A stretch of DNA of 64,000 nt, taken from assembly GCA_001304875.1 (NCBI GenBank), contig BBZO01000003.1, forward strand, positions 62,001 through 126,000, written 5' to 3'. This document shows positions 10,081 to 23,654 of the stretch, one piece after another (the stretch's first letter is position 1; every line of letters starts with the position of its first letter). The notes beneath the pieces were generated by a model that ran no database searches, was not told where the DNA came from, and saw only the letters and a program-made list of their open reading frames with translations. The position numbers and the translations under genes were made by a program. Origin of the DNA: Clostridia bacterium UC5.1-2E3 (GTDB lineage: Bacteria > Bacillota > Clostridia > Lachnospirales > Lachnospiraceae).

Positions 10081-11526
10081 ATGAACAGTTGGAAACCTAA
10101 ATTCTGGAAGAAAGGCGGCGCCGTAAGCATGCGTGTGCCGCTGATCATCTTCTGCCTGCTGGTCGCCGTGATTCCGGCGATGATACAGAGCAGTATTTTC
10201 ATCGGTTCCGTGCGGCGGGAGCAGATCAGCGACAGGATGATCGAGATGAAAAACCAGGGACTCATCCTGAGCACCAAGCTGGGCAGCAGCGGGTACATGC
10301 AGAATGTCTCCGTCGGGCAGGCTCTGAATGTGGAGATGGCCACGACGGCGGATATTTTCAACGGGCGGATTGTCATTGTGGACAGAAACTACCGCGTGAT
10401 TGCGGACACCTTCGACCTGTCCCTCGGGAAAATCTATATCGCCGAGGAGGTCATCAAGTGCTTCCAGGGAGAGAACAGCAGCCGCTATGTGGAGGACAGG
10501 GACTATTTCGCCCTGACGCTTCCGATCTACAACGTGCTGGACAGCAGCGTGATCGAGGGCGTCATGGTGATGACGGTCTCCACGGAGAATATGGGGCTTC
10601 TGCCGGACCGGCTGGGAGAGCAGGCCAGCTTCTTTCTTCTGGTGCTTCTGATCGTGGTGCTTCTGCTGGTCATTGTCCTGGCGAACCTGTATTTCAGGCC
10701 GCTGGTGGCGCTCACGGCGGCGCTCAACGGCGTGGCGGACGGAAATCTGGACGAGGATGTGGATATCGGGACCTACCGGGAGACGAAGGAGATTTCCACG
10801 GCGGTGCAGCGGACGCTTAAGAAGCTTAAGGCCGTCGAGCAGTCCAGGCAGGAGTTTGTGTCCAACGTGTCCCACGAGCTCAAGACGCCCATCACCTCCA
10901 TCCGGGTGCTGGCCGACTCCCTCATGGGCATGGAAGAGGTGCCGGTGGAGCTCTACAAGGAGTTTATGGCGGATATTTCCGACGAGATCGACCGGGAGAC
11001 GAAGATCATCAACGATCTTTTGACGCTGGTAAAGTCCGACAAGGCCACGACGAAGCTGAACATTTCCCAGGTGAGCATCAACAATCTGCTGGAGCAGATT
11101 TTAAAGCGGCTGCGCCCCATTGCCAAGAAGCAGAACATCGAGCTGGTGCTGGAGAATATCCGCGAGGTGACGGCGGACGTGGACGAGACGAAGCTCTCCC
11201 TGGCCTTGAGCAACCTGGTGGAAAATGCGATCAAGTACAACCGCGAGGAGGGCTGGGTGCGGGTGGTGCTGGATGCGGACCACAAATTTTTCTATGTGAA
11301 GGTCATCGACAACGGCATCGGCATCCCGGAGGAGCTGCACGAGAGAGTGTTCGAGCGTTTTTACCGGGTGGACAAGGCCAGATCCAGGGAGACCGGGGGC
11401 ACCGGCCTGGGGCTTTCCATCACGAAGAGCATCGTCCAGATGCACAACGGCGCGCTCAAGCTGCAGAGCAAAGAGGACGAGGGGACCACATTTACGGTCC
11501 GCATCCCTCTCAACTATATTTCCTAG
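10081..11526 (+). CDS. Sensor histidine kinase with HAMP domain
   Basis: Intact 481-residue two-pass membrane kinase: first transmembrane segment at about residues 19-38, extracellular sensor loop to about 180, second transmembrane segment at about 182-205, HAMP domain, H-box SNVSHELKTPIT at about residue 262, then HATPase with NLVENAIKYN, DNGIGIP and GTGLGLSI. No response regulator adjoins it, so it is an orphan kinase in this window. It lies between degV and a GerM-domain lipoprotein on one strand with gaps of 4 and 18 bases. Confidence 0.92.
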   Translation: MNSWKPKFWKKGGAVSMRVPLIIFCLLVAVIPAMIQSSIFIGSVRREQISDRMIEMKNQGLILSTKLGSSGYMQNVSVGQALNVEMATTADIFNGRIVIVDRNYRVIADTFDLSLGKIYIAEEVIKCFQGENSSRYVEDRDYFALTLPIYNVLDSSVIEGVMVMTVSTENMGLLPDRLGEQASFFLLVLLIVVLLLVIVLANLYFRPLVALTAALNGVADGNLDEDVDIGTYRETKEISTAVQRTLKKLKAVEQSRQEFVSNVSHELKTPITSIRVLADSLMGMEEVPVELYKEFMADISDEIDRETKIINDLLTLVKSDKATTKLNISQVSINNLLEQILKRLRPIAKKQNIELVLENIREVTADVDETKLSLALSNLVENAIKYNREEGWVRVVLDADHKFFYVKVIDNGIGIPEELHERVFERFYRVDKARSRETGGTGLGLSITKSIVQMHNGALKLQSKEDEGTTFTVRIPLNYIS

Positions 11527-11544
11527 CGTGAAGGAGAGACGGAT

Positions 11545-12468
11545 ATGAGAAAAATGATGTTTGCAGTTCTTTTTCTCCTGGCGCTTGCCCTGGCCGGCTG
11601 CGGGAAGGACGAGAGGCCGGCTGCGCTGGGAGAGTATGAGTACAATATTTTTTATCTTGGAAACACCAAGACGAAGCTGGTCCCGCAGGTTTACGAGGCG
11701 TCCTCGTCGGAGATGGACGGCCTCATCCGGGAGCTTCTGACGAAGTTGAATGATCCGCCGGAAGAACAGGACTGCCAGACGGCCATGATCGCCGAGGTGC
11801 AGCGTTTTGCCAAGGAGGATCAGGTTCTCTATCTTTACTTTGGCCGCGAGTATGCGGCGGCGGGGGCGGACCGGGAGATTCTCTGCCGCGCCGCGCTGGT
11901 GCGGACGCTGACGCAGATCGAGGGTATCGACTACGTGAGTATTTACTGCGACGAGCAGCCGCTCCTGGACAGCAATGGCAATCCCGTCGGAATGATGGCG
12001 GCCTCGGATTTTGTCGAGGGAATCAGCGACGTTAACTCGTTCGAGCGGACGGAGGTAAAGCTGTATTTCAGCAACAACGGCGGCGACATGCTGCTGCCGG
12101 AGATCCGGGAGGTGGTGCACGGCGCCAACACCTCCATGGAGAAGCTGGTGGTGGAGGCGCTCATCGAGGGGCCGGAGGTGTACGGCCACAACGCGACGCT
12201 CCCCGCCGATGTGAAGCTTTTGAACGTGTCGGTCAACGACAACACCTGTTATCTGAATTTTGACGACGGGTTTCTGAATGCTATTTCCGGGCTCAAGGAG
12301 TACATTCCCATTTACTCCATCGTTAATTCTCTGACGGAGCTTACCAACATCAACAAGGTCCAGATCGTGATCAACGGCAGCCAGGACGTTTTATACCGGG
12401 GACAGATTTCCCTGGCGGAGCCGTTTGAGCGGGATACGGACTACATCCTGGGAGGGGATCTGAATTAA
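11545..12468 (+). CDS. GerM-domain lipoprotein
   Basis: Intact 307-residue lipoprotein. The signal peptide ends in a clear lipobox LALAGC (cleavage before Cys19). Two repeated GerMN-like modules follow: one with VQRFAKEDQVLYLYFG and one with VKLYFSNNGGDML...LVEALIEGPE...YLNFDDGFLNAI. GerM-type domains are found in sporulation and germination proteins of Firmicutes. The start follows GAAGGAGAGACGGAT, 18 bases after the kinase, so it may be the partner or target of that kinase. Confidence 0.87.
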   Translation: MRKMMFAVLFLLALALAGCGKDERPAALGEYEYNIFYLGNTKTKLVPQVYEASSSEMDGLIRELLTKLNDPPEEQDCQTAMIAEVQRFAKEDQVLYLYFGREYAAAGADREILCRAALVRTLTQIEGIDYVSIYCDEQPLLDSNGNPVGMMAASDFVEGISDVNSFERTEVKLYFSNNGGDMLLPEIREVVHGANTSMEKLVVEALIEGPEVYGHNATLPADVKLLNVSVNDNTCYLNFDDGFLNAISGLKEYIPIYSIVNSLTELTNINKVQIVINGSQDVLYRGQISLAEPFERDTDYILGGDLN

Positions 12469-15068
12469 AAGACCGCTTGTATGGGCAGCAGGAGCTTATG
12501 CACTTGGAGAGCTGGCATCCTTTTGGCCGCCTGCGGCGGGAATCAGTATTTTTCTTTCGATTCTTTTAGTTGTTTTCTGGAGCGGAAAGGCGCGCATTCT
12601 CCTGCCGCTCATCACCTTATGCGGTTTTCTCACGGCGCAGGCGGCGAAAAGCCCCGCGCCGGAGGAGCTGTTTCTTGAGGCCCACGGCGCCTGCCGGGTG
12701 CAGGCGGAGGGCACGGTCTGCGGGATTTCCCAGAAAGAGGACAGATATACGCTGATACTTGAGGACTGCCTGGTTTCCGGCCAGGGGGAGACGTTTGAGA
12801 CGGGCAGGCTGCAGCTTCGGGTGGACGCGGGAGGACGCGGCCGGGGCGGGCATGGCTGACGGTCTGGCTGACAGTGTGGACGCGGCGCAGGTTGTGAGTG
12901 CGGGGGGCGGCGCGGCGGCGGGGGTGTTCCCTGTCCGGTACGGGACGCGGGTCCGGGCGTCCGGTGAGCTTGCGCCCTTTTCTTCGCCCCGCAATCCCGG
13001 GGAGTTTGACTATGGCTTTTACTACCGCTCCCTGCATCTGCGCGCGACTCTGGATGCGGATGCGCTGGCGGCGCTGGATGGAAATGTCTCCCTGCTGTAT
13101 CAGTGGATCTATCTTATGCGGAACCGGGCCGGGGAGATTCTCTCGGCCATCTGCGGCAGGGAGGAGGCCGGACTTCTGCGGGCCATGGATCCTGGGCGAC
13201 AAGGGGGAGCTGGACGCGGATGTGCGGGGGATGTACCAGGACGGGGGGATTGCCCATCTCATTGCCATCAGCGGGCTCCACGCCTCGCTGGTGGGCATGA
13301 CGGTCTACAGCCTGCTTCGGAAAATGGGCGGCGGGTTTGGCGTGTCCGGCCTGGCGGCCGGGGGACTTCTGTTCTGCTACGGCGTCCTGGCCGGGTTCGG
13401 GGCGTCGGTGTTCCGGGCCGTGGCCATGCTCATGTGCCGCTTCCTGGCCGGGTACCTGGGGAAAACCTATGATGCGCTGTCGGCCATGGCGCTGTCGGCG
13501 ATGCTTCTTCTGGCGGATTCGCCGTATCTTCTGTTCCAGAGCGGATTCCAGCTCTCGTTTGGGGCTATCGTGGCGATCTCCGGCGTGGCGGAGGTTCTGC
13601 GCGCCGGGCTGCCGGGGGCGGATGCGGAGGCGGAAGAAGCGTCCGGGGCGGCAGGAGCGGGGAGAAAAGCTTCGGGCTGTCTGGGGAAAGCTGCGGTTTT
13701 AGGGCGGCTTGGGAAAAACGCGGGCCTGGCGCGGCTTGGGAAAAGCGTCCGGGACGGCCTCATCGTCGGCGCGGCTGTGCAGCTGGTCACGTTTCCCGTG
13801 ATTCTCTATCATTTCTTTCAGTACCCGCCCTACGGATTTTTCCTCAATTTTCTTGTGATTCCGGCGATGACTTATCTGCTTTTGTCGGGGATTCTCGGCA
13901 TCTTCGCGGGGGCGGTGAGCCTGCCGCTAGGGGAGCTGTGCGTCGGCTCGGCACATTATATTCTGGCGTTTTACCGGCGGCTTCTGGAGTGGACGGGGGA
14001 GCTTCCGGGAAATCTTCTGGTGTGGGGGAGACCCGAGGTCTGGGAGCTGGCGGTCTATTACGGAGCTCTGGCGGCGGTGCTGGCTGTGTGCGCGGCGGCT
14101 GGGGCGGAGAGAACGCCTGTGGCGGGAGCCGGGAAGGTGCCTGTGGCTGGGATAGGGAGGCCGCCTTTGGCGGCGGCCTGGGCATCGTTCGCCCGGATCT
14201 GTACGCCGGGAGTCTCGCTGTTATCTCTGGCGGCTTTCCTCTTCCTGGCGGTTTTCCTTCTCATGCCGCGCGCCCCGGAGCGGGCGCAGATCACGTTTCT
14301 GGATGTGGGGCAGGGGGATGGGAGCTTTATCCGCACACCCGGGGGAGCATTCTGGTGGACGGCGGCAGCTCGCATATCCGCAGCCTGGGGCAGTACCGGC
14401 TGGAGCCGTTTCTCAAGTGCCAGGCGGCTGCCGATATTGACTATGCCATCGTGAGCCATGGGGACAGCGACCACATAAGCGGTCTGAAATATCTTTTTGA
14501 GGAATGCCCGGAGATACGGATCTGGAATCTGATTCTTCCCGACTATGACCGGGAGGGGGAGGTTTACGGGGAGCTGGCGGCGCTGGCCAGGCTCCGGGGG
14601 GCCGCTGTCCACTATATGAGGGCGGGAGACTCTCTGAAAATGGGGGATTTAAGGCTCTGGTGCCTGCACCCGTCCGCGGATTTTAATGAGCGGGACATCA
14701 ATGAGCAGTCGCTGGTGTTCCGCCTGGAGTACGGCGGACTCTCGGCGCTGTTTACCGGCGATATCGAGGATGGGGGTGAGCGGCAGATTTTAGAGTGCAC
14801 CGCGCCGGAGCTTCTGCGGGCGGATATCCTCAAAGCGGCCCATCACGGGTCGAAAACTTCCAGCAGTCCGGCATTTTTACAGGCGGTTCTTCCGGAAATG
14901 GCCGTCCTATCCTACGGCGAGGGCAATTCCTACGGGCACCCGTCGCCGGAAGTGGTGGAGCGCATGGAGGAGATGGGGACTGTTCTCTGGCGAACGGCTG
15001 AATGTGGGGCCGTCATCGTGACGGAGACGGAGGACGGCTGGCGCGTGGAGCGGTTTGCCTGGGAGTGA
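12464..15068 (+). CDS. comEC: ComEC/Rec2 DNA-uptake channel protein (three frameshifts, start uncertain)
   Basis: About 867 residues after repair. N-terminal hydrophobic region, then the Competence domain with GGIAHLIAISGLHASLVGM, more membrane segments, and a C-terminal metallo-beta-lactamase domain with FLDVGQGDGSFI, SHGDSDHISGL and AAHHGSKTSSS. It carries incoming single-stranded DNA across the membrane. Breaks lie near 12830 (GGG over-called for GG), near 13192 (extra G in GCCATGGATCC) and near 14341 (one G missing in CCCGGGGGAGC). The frame encoding RPLVWAAGAYALGE has no ATG before it; it opens just inside the upstream stop at an ATT, so another small sequence error at the start is likely. 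Confidence 0.88.
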
Positions 15069-15167
15069 GCGGAGGCGGATGTCCGTGCGGCGGGGAAGTT
15101 GACGAACCTGCGATTAAAAAGTATAATCAGAGCAGACGCGATGCAGGACGAAAGGCAGGAAATCCAG

Positions 15168-16139
15168 ATGCAGACTTTAAACCAGGACATCAAAAACGGC
15201 AGCTTCAGACCGGTGTACCTTCTCTACGGGGACGAGACATTTCTGGTGCGGAGCTATAAGAACCGGCTGAAGGAGGCCATCGCCGGCGACGACACCATGA
15301 ATTTCAACTATTTTGAGGGCAAGGGGCTGGATCTTAGGGAGATCATCAGCCTGGCGGATACCATGCCGTTTTTCAGCGACCGGAGGCTGATTCTGGTGGA
15401 GGACAGCGGATGCTTTAAAACCTCCTCGGAGGAGCTGGCGGAGTACCTGCCCCAGATGCCCGACACCACCTGCATGATTTTTGTGGAGAGCGCTGTGGAC
15501 AAGCGGAACAGGCTCTACAAGAAGGTGAAGGAATTGGGCTATGCGGCGGAATTTTCCAGGCAGGACGCGGGGCAGCTGGCCCGGTGGGCCGGCGGCATTC
15601 TGGCGCAGAACGGCCGGAAAATCCGTTCCTCCACCATGGAGCTGTTTCTGGAAAAGACCGGCGACGACATGGAAAATATAAGGATGGAGCTGGAAAAGCT
15701 CATCTGCTATACCATGGGGCGGGAGGAGATCACGGCCCAGGACGTGGAGGAGATCTGCACGGTCCAGGTGACCAACAAGATTTTCGACATGGTGACGGCC
15801 ATCGTCACCAGAAATCCCAGAAAGGCCATGGATCTCTATGAGGATCTGCTGACGCTCAAAGAGCCGCCCATGCGGATTCTGTTTCTGATCGCCAGGCAGT
15901 TTAACCAGCTTTTACAGGTGAAGGACATGTCGGAGCGGGGAGCCGACCGGGGAGCCATCGCCTCCCGGATGAAGATAGCCCCGTTCATCGCGGGAAAGCT
16001 GATTCCACAGGCCAGAGCCTTCTCCAGAGAGCAGATTCTCTCCTATGTGAGAACCTGCGTGGAGTACGAGGAGGCGGTAAAATCGGGCTGGCTGCAGGAC
16101 CGGCTGGCGGTGGAGCTTTTGATTACGAAGGAATATTGA
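15168..16139 (+). CDS. holA: DNA polymerase III delta subunit
   Basis: Intact 323-residue clamp-loader subunit that opens the beta clamp. It begins MQTLNQDIKNGSFRPVYLLYGDETFLVR; the PVYLLYGDE motif near residue 17 is diagnostic of HolA. An AAA+-like core and a helical C-terminus follow. The ATG at 15168 is preferred over upstream TTG or ATG codons because AGGAAATCCAG precedes it and alignment to the family begins there. The comEC-holA order is common in Firmicutes. Confidence 0.9.
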   Translation: MQTLNQDIKNGSFRPVYLLYGDETFLVRSYKNRLKEAIAGDDTMNFNYFEGKGLDLREIISLADTMPFFSDRRLILVEDSGCFKTSSEELAEYLPQMPDTTCMIFVESAVDKRNRLYKKVKELGYAAEFSRQDAGQLARWAGGILAQNGRKIRSSTMELFLEKTGDDMENIRMELEKLICYTMGREEITAQDVEEICTVQVTNKIFDMVTAIVTRNPRKAMDLYEDLLTLKEPPMRILFLIARQFNQLLQVKDMSERGADRGAIASRMKIAPFIAGKLIPQARAFSREQILSYVRTCVEYEEAVKSGWLQDRLAVELLITKEY

Positions 16140-16169
16140 GAACTGACAATGGAAAGCTGGTGAATTTCC

Positions 16170-17069
16170 GTGAATGATATACTTTTGCCGTTTCAGTCTG
16201 AGATCCGAACGTTATTTTTTCCGGGTCAAACAAATGAGCGCAAGGTTTCTTCCATGACAGCGTATCGTTTTACGGACGAAAAAATCGACATGCCAAAATC
16301 TGGGAAACCATATTTGTATGTTGTTCTGGACGGAGCGCTTCGGCTTCATACGCCCTCCGGCATCATGGACTATATGGCGGGGCAGTATTCTGTTTCCAGA
16401 ATAGACACGCCCCTGTATGGAACGATCGTATCGTTTTCGGAGAAACAGGATTTCCTAGCCGTTGCACTGGACATGAGCCTCGATGAGATTGTTTCTTCGG
16501 CACTGGATCTGGACAATGACATCACAGAAAAGATTATGAAAGAAATGGTTCCGGAGCAGGAACAGGTTCTGGCGGATGTTTCTGTCATACGGGCTGTTTA
16601 TCGGCTGTTTGCGGCTATGAAACAGCCGCTCGGTTCGGAATATATCCGCAGAAACATCATGCGCGAAATTATTTATTATGTTCTCTGCGGTTCATGTGGG
16701 AAACCGCTTCTGCGCAGTGTGGCGAATATACGGCAGATTGACGAAATATACGCGGCAAACAGCTGGATCAAGGAAAATTTCCGCAGTCCATTCACTGTGG
16801 AGTAGCTGGCAGAGCAGCAGAAGATGAGCGTTTCTCTGTTCCACCAGAAATTCAGGAGCGCGGTCGGCATGGGACCGCTGCAGTGTCAGAAGCGCCTGCG
16901 TCTGACCGAAGCCAGAAGGCTGATGCTGGAGGAAAAGCGGAATGTGACGGAGGCCGCCCTGGAAGTCGGTTATGAGAGTGTATCGCAATTCATCCGGGAT
17001 TACCGGAAAATGTTCGGCGCGGCGCCCGGGGAGGATATGCTGAATTTTAAACGAAAACTGAAGGAATAG
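16170..17069 (+). pseudogene. AraC-family regulator interrupted by an amber stop
   Basis: Reading through gives 299 codons: an AraC N-terminal effector domain of the AraC_N (PF06719) type, then a two-helix-turn-helix DNA-binding domain (MSVSLFHQKFRSAVGMGPLQ, RLTEARRLML, VGYESVSQFIRDYRKMFG). A TAG at 16803-16805 splits it exactly at the start of the first HTH (FTVE-stop-LAEQQKMS). The same frame continues, so this is a substitution, most simply CAG to TAG (VEQLAEQ), not an indel like the other breaks in this window. The frame begins with a GTG at 16170. Base composition is more AT-rich than the flanks. Confidence 0.8.
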
Positions 17070-17179
17070 GCAATTTTTTTGGAGGAACAGGCAAGTCACA
17101 GGTCTGTTCCTTCTGCTATGATCGATACCAGATCAGCCAGTGAGCGGCTGTGTAAAAACGGAAAGAGAGGTATCTGGGA

Positions 17180-17591
17180 ATGATTCTGACAGATGAATTG
17201 TGCGACAGATTATGTGCTGCCGCAAAAAGAAAAAAGCAGGGAAATGGGTGTTGATATCAGTTTTGCCGTCAGCGACGAAAATGGTCTTCCGCGCGTTTAT
17301 CGAAGATATGGAGAGGCGCTGGTGCTTAGCATTACACTTGTTCCGGGAAAGGCCTACACGGCAGCCGTAACACAGTGCAGAACAAAGGATGTGGCGGAGG
17401 CCGCCGCGGAAGGTGCCGCCCTCATGGCGATTCAGGCAAATGATCCCCGGATTACGCTGGTGGCCGGCGGATATCCGCTGTTTGTTGGCGGAAGGATTGC
17501 TGGCGGCATCGGTGTCGGCGGGGGAAGCGAAGCGCAGGACTGTGAAATTGCAGAGTACGTGGTTTCGGTTTTCAATGAAATGATGAGATAG
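17180..17591 (+). CDS. GlcG/HbpS-like (DUF336) protein (frameshifted)
   Basis: About 136 residues, starting MILTDELCDRL after GAAAGAGAGGTATCTGGGA. The glycine-rich family core VAGGYPLFVGGRIAGGIGVGG is followed by the usual DCEIAEYVV. Proteins of this family bind heme or small metabolites and often sit beside diol or glycolate utilisation genes; the function here is unknown. The frame breaks near 17222 on an A run: GCAAAAAGAAAAAAGC reads best with one A fewer (AAAKEKSREMGVD). It follows the broken AraC gene, and both are more AT-rich than the flanking genes, so the pair may have arrived together. Confidence 0.8.
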
Positions 17592-17605
17592 AATAAGACG
17601 ACAAA

Positions 17606-17648
17606 AAACCCTTTCGCACCGCCACACCATCGCGGCCCGAAAGGGTTT
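17606..17648. terminator. Bidirectional terminator between glcG-like gene and rpsT
   Basis: AAACCCTTTCG (17606-17616) pairs perfectly with CGAAAGGGTTT (17638-17648). A-rich sequence on the left and TTTGTCTT on the right let it serve both converging genes. Confidence 0.85.
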
Positions 17649-17678
17649 GTCTTACTTTATAATATGATAAGCTAATGA

Positions 17679-17942
17679 TTAAGCCATCGCGCTTACAGCT
17701 TTGCTTAAGCGGGCAACTTTTCTGGAAGCTGTGTTCTTGTGGTACACTCCCTTGGAAGAAGCCTTGTCAATCTCGCTGATCGCGTTTACTAAACTAGCCT
17801 GTGCAGCAGCCTTGTCACCGGCAGTAATAGCAGCCTCAACTTTCTTGATCGATGTCTTCACCTTAGATCTGATCGCTTTGTTTCTGGCAGTTCTGGTCTC
17901 TGCAACCAGTACTCTTTTCTTTGCAGATTTAATGTTAGCCAA
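17679..17942 (-). CDS. rpsT: 30S ribosomal protein S20
   Basis: Intact 87-residue basic protein beginning [22 protein letters not shown]; the NIKSAKKR start and the [20 protein letters not shown] end are S20 signatures. It binds 16S rRNA early in 30S assembly. The ATG follows GGAGGTGTAAAG. It is transcribed alone from a good promoter and diverges from gpr; this rpsT/gpr arrangement is common in clostridia. Confidence 0.97.
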   Translation of the reverse strand: MANIKSAKKRVLVAETRTARNKAIRSKVKTSIKKVEAAITAGDKAAAQASLVNAISEIDKASSKGVYHKNTASRKVARLSKAVSAMA

Positions 17943-18032
17943 TCTTTACACCTCCAACTGGATTCAATTTATTGATTCTGTGTTTTGCATTAAAGTCTGG
18001 ACACGGACAGTTCAATGTAAACATACTATTGT

Positions 18033-18061
18033 ATTCTAACGAAAATATCGGGGGATGTCAA
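18033..18061 (-). promoter_or_regulatory. Sigma-A promoter of rpsT
   Basis: On the minus strand TTGACA (18056-18061) and TAGAAT (18033-18038) are separated by exactly 17 bases, about 90 bases upstream of the rpsT start. Confidence 0.8.
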
Positions 18062-18066
18062 TACAT

Positions 18067-18092
18067 ATTTTGCTATTTTTTCAGCAAAATAC
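18067..18092 (+). repeat. Inverted repeat upstream of gpr
   Basis: TATTTTGCT and AGCAAAATA face each other across eight bases (ATTTTTTC), 35 bases before the gpr start. It may be an operator or simply a small hairpin in the leader; a clear sigma-G promoter could not be assigned. Confidence 0.4.
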
Positions 18093-18126
18093 ATACTGCA
18101 AATGCTTTTGGCAGAAGGAGATATCT

Positions 18127-19115
18127 ATGGGCAGAATGGAAAATATATCAGAGATCAAGGATTCGTTTGAACTGCGCACCGATCTGGCGGTGGAGGAGAA
18201 GGAGAGCTTCCCCGGCGACGGCGGCGAGGTGAGCGGCGTGTCGCTCAAGGAGTGGATTCAGAAGAAGGGGCGTATCAAGCTGACCGAGGTGGTCATCATG
18301 GACGAGAAGGGGGCCCGCGCCATGGGAAAACCGGTGGGGACCTACCTCACGCTGGAGGCGTCCCGGCTGGCCGAGAAGGATGAAAATTACCACCGGGAGG
18401 TGTCGGAGGAGCTGGCGAAGCAGCTCAAGCTCTTAATTCAGGAGCAGGAGCTTAAGAAGCCGAAGATTCTGGTGGTGGGTCTGGGAAACCGCCTGGCCAC
18501 GCCGGACTCCCTGGGCCCGCGGGTGGTGGACAATTTAAGCATGACCCGACATCTGGGAAAAGAGTACGGCGAGGATTTCATGCGGGAGAAGGGACTTTTG
18601 TCGGTCAGCGGCATCGTGCCCGGCGTCATGGGGCAGACGGGGATGGAGTCGGCGGAGATCGTGAAGGGCGTGGTGGAGGAGACGAGGCCGGATCTGGTCA
18701 TCGTCGTGGACGCCTGGCGGCCCGCAGCGTGCGCCGGCTGGGGACGACCATCCAGCTCACCGACACCGGGATCCAGCCCGGCTCCGGCGTGGGGAACCAC
18801 CGCCATGAGATGACCAGGGAGAGCCTGGGAGTGCCGGTCTTCGCCATCGGCGTCCCCACGGTGGTGGGGGCCGCGGCCATCGTCCACGACACGGTGGAGA
18901 CCATGGTGGAGACGCTCGCGCGCAGCCAGGACACGAAAAGCTACGGCGCCTATATCGGAAATTTAAACCCGGACGAACAGTATGAGCTGATCCGGGAGCT
19001 TTTGGAGCCGGAGTTCGGCCCCATGTATGTGACGCCGCAGGATATCGACGAGACGGTGGAGATGCTTGGCTTTACCATATCGGAGGCGCTGCACCAGGTG
19101 GTGTACCGGGGGTGA
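18127..19115 (+). CDS. gpr: GPR spore germination endopeptidase (frameshifted)
   Basis: Degrades the DNA-protecting small acid-soluble proteins when spores germinate. About 329 residues after repair. The propeptide-like start FELRTDLAVEE, the central VVGLGNRLATPDSLGPRVV, VSGIVPGVMGQTGM and GVPTVVGAAAIVHDT are all GPR hallmarks. The frame breaks near 18713: GACGCCTGGCGG should be GACGCCCTGGCGG (VVDALAARSVRRLG). The ATG at 18127 is chosen for AGAAGGAGATATCT in front. Its presence marks the organism as a spore former. Confidence 0.93.
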
Positions 19116-19123
19116 GGGGCGGG

Positions 19124-19169
19124 CCATAGATAGGGCCCTATGGCTGAATTAACAGAAATGGTATTATAC
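19124..19169 (+). promoter_or_regulatory. Shared regulon operator/promoter, copy 1 (cyclase gene)
   Basis: Dyad CCATAG-N8-CTATGG (19124-19143, extendable by a G/C pair), then 13 bases, then AATGGTATTATAC (19157-19169) holding a -10-like TATTAT. The right half-site takes the place of a -35 box. The same layout recurs at 20018, 28738, 31624 and 32685. It lies 65 bases before the cyclase start. Confidence 0.75.
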
Positions 19170-19233
19170 GCGGCGCTTTCCGGGTGATATGATGGGGACA
19201 GAAGAAATGCGGAGCATGAAAGGAAGGATATGT

Positions 19234-19895
19234 ATGGATGCAAATGAACTGAAGACATTGATTGATTCGTCGCAGATTGTCGAGCTCTCCTGGCCCATGA
19301 GCCCGAAAATCCCCGCTCTTTTTGGAGCTCCCCCTTTCCGGAAGAGTGGGTCGTTACCCGTGAGTCGGGAAGCCTTTTTGAGTACAGCTACATTTCCATG
19401 AGTGAGCATGCCGGCACCCACGCGGATGCTCCGTGCCACTTTGGTTATGAGGGCGATATGGCGTCCATACCGCCGGAGCGGTTCATGGGAAGGGCCGCTG
19501 TGATCCGGCTGGACGTGATGGAAGTGGGATCGGAGCATATTAAGGCCTGGGAGGCGCAGCACGGAGAGATTCAGACGGGAGATATCGTCCTTTTTGGCAT
19601 GGGATGGGAAGACAGGTTTTTCGAGGGAAGCGAGACCTGGCCGGGGCTCACGGTGGATGCAGCGAAATATCTCGTGACAAAAGGCGTGAAGGGCGTAGGC
19701 GTGGACGTGGCGGTGGTGGACACCTGCACAGATCAGGAAAACCAGGTGCATCAGACGCTTCTTCCGGAAGGAATTGTGATCTACGAAAATCTCCGGAACT
19801 TAAAGGAACTGCCGCCGTTTGTCTATTTCATTGCGCTGCCGCTGATGCTTGAGGGCGGAACCGGCATGCCGGTGCGCGCTGTTGCGCTGATCTGA
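19234..19895 (+). CDS. Cyclase/kynurenine-formamidase-like hydrolase (frameshifted)
   Basis: About 220 residues after repair. The metal-binding motif HAGTHADAPCHFG, typical of the cyclase family (PF04199), lies near residue 60; later GVGVDVAVVDTC is also typical. Family members hydrolyse amides or lactones, including N-formylkynurenine. The frame breaks near 19335 in GCTCCCCCTTT (one C too few), joining ...ALFGAPPFP to EEWVVTRES. The ATG at 19234 follows AAGGAAGGATATGT. It is a single-gene unit with its own copy of the shared operator and a strong terminator. Confidence 0.85.
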
Positions 19896-19936
19896 GCGCG
19901 TCATTTATAAAAGCCATAGTGTATTCCAAAGACGGG

Positions 19937-19986
19937 GGCATTGCTGCCTGGATGAATGAAATCATCCGCGGCAATGCCTTCTTTTT
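19937..19986 (+). terminator. Terminator after the cyclase gene
   Basis: GGCATTGC (19937-19944) pairs with GCAATGCC (19971-19978), enclosing an inner GGATGA/TCATCC stem, and is followed by TTCTTTTTG. Confidence 0.85.
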
Positions 19987-20017
19987 GCGCCTGTCGGCGG
20001 CGCTGTGGACGTGCGGG

Positions 20018-20063
20018 CCATAGCTTCGGCATTATGGAGAGGATGGCTCCAATGATATTTTAC
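20018..20063 (+). promoter_or_regulatory. Shared regulon operator/promoter, copy 2 (nifJ operon)
   Basis: CCATAG-N8-TTATGG (20018-20037), 13 bases, then AATGATATTTTAC (20051-20063). The -10-like TATTTT begins 18 bases after the right half-site. It lies 62 bases before the nifJ start. Confidence 0.8.
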
Positions 20064-20085
20064 TTTTGATTGATGGTAATGCTAA

Positions 20086-23635
<3,550 letters not shown>

Positions 23636-23654
23636 AGAAGGAGGCGGATGGGCG

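Noticed and set aside
19910-19930. CCATAG near 19911, a possible sixth operator half-site
   Set aside because: There is no matching right half-site after eight bases and no -10 block at the required distance.
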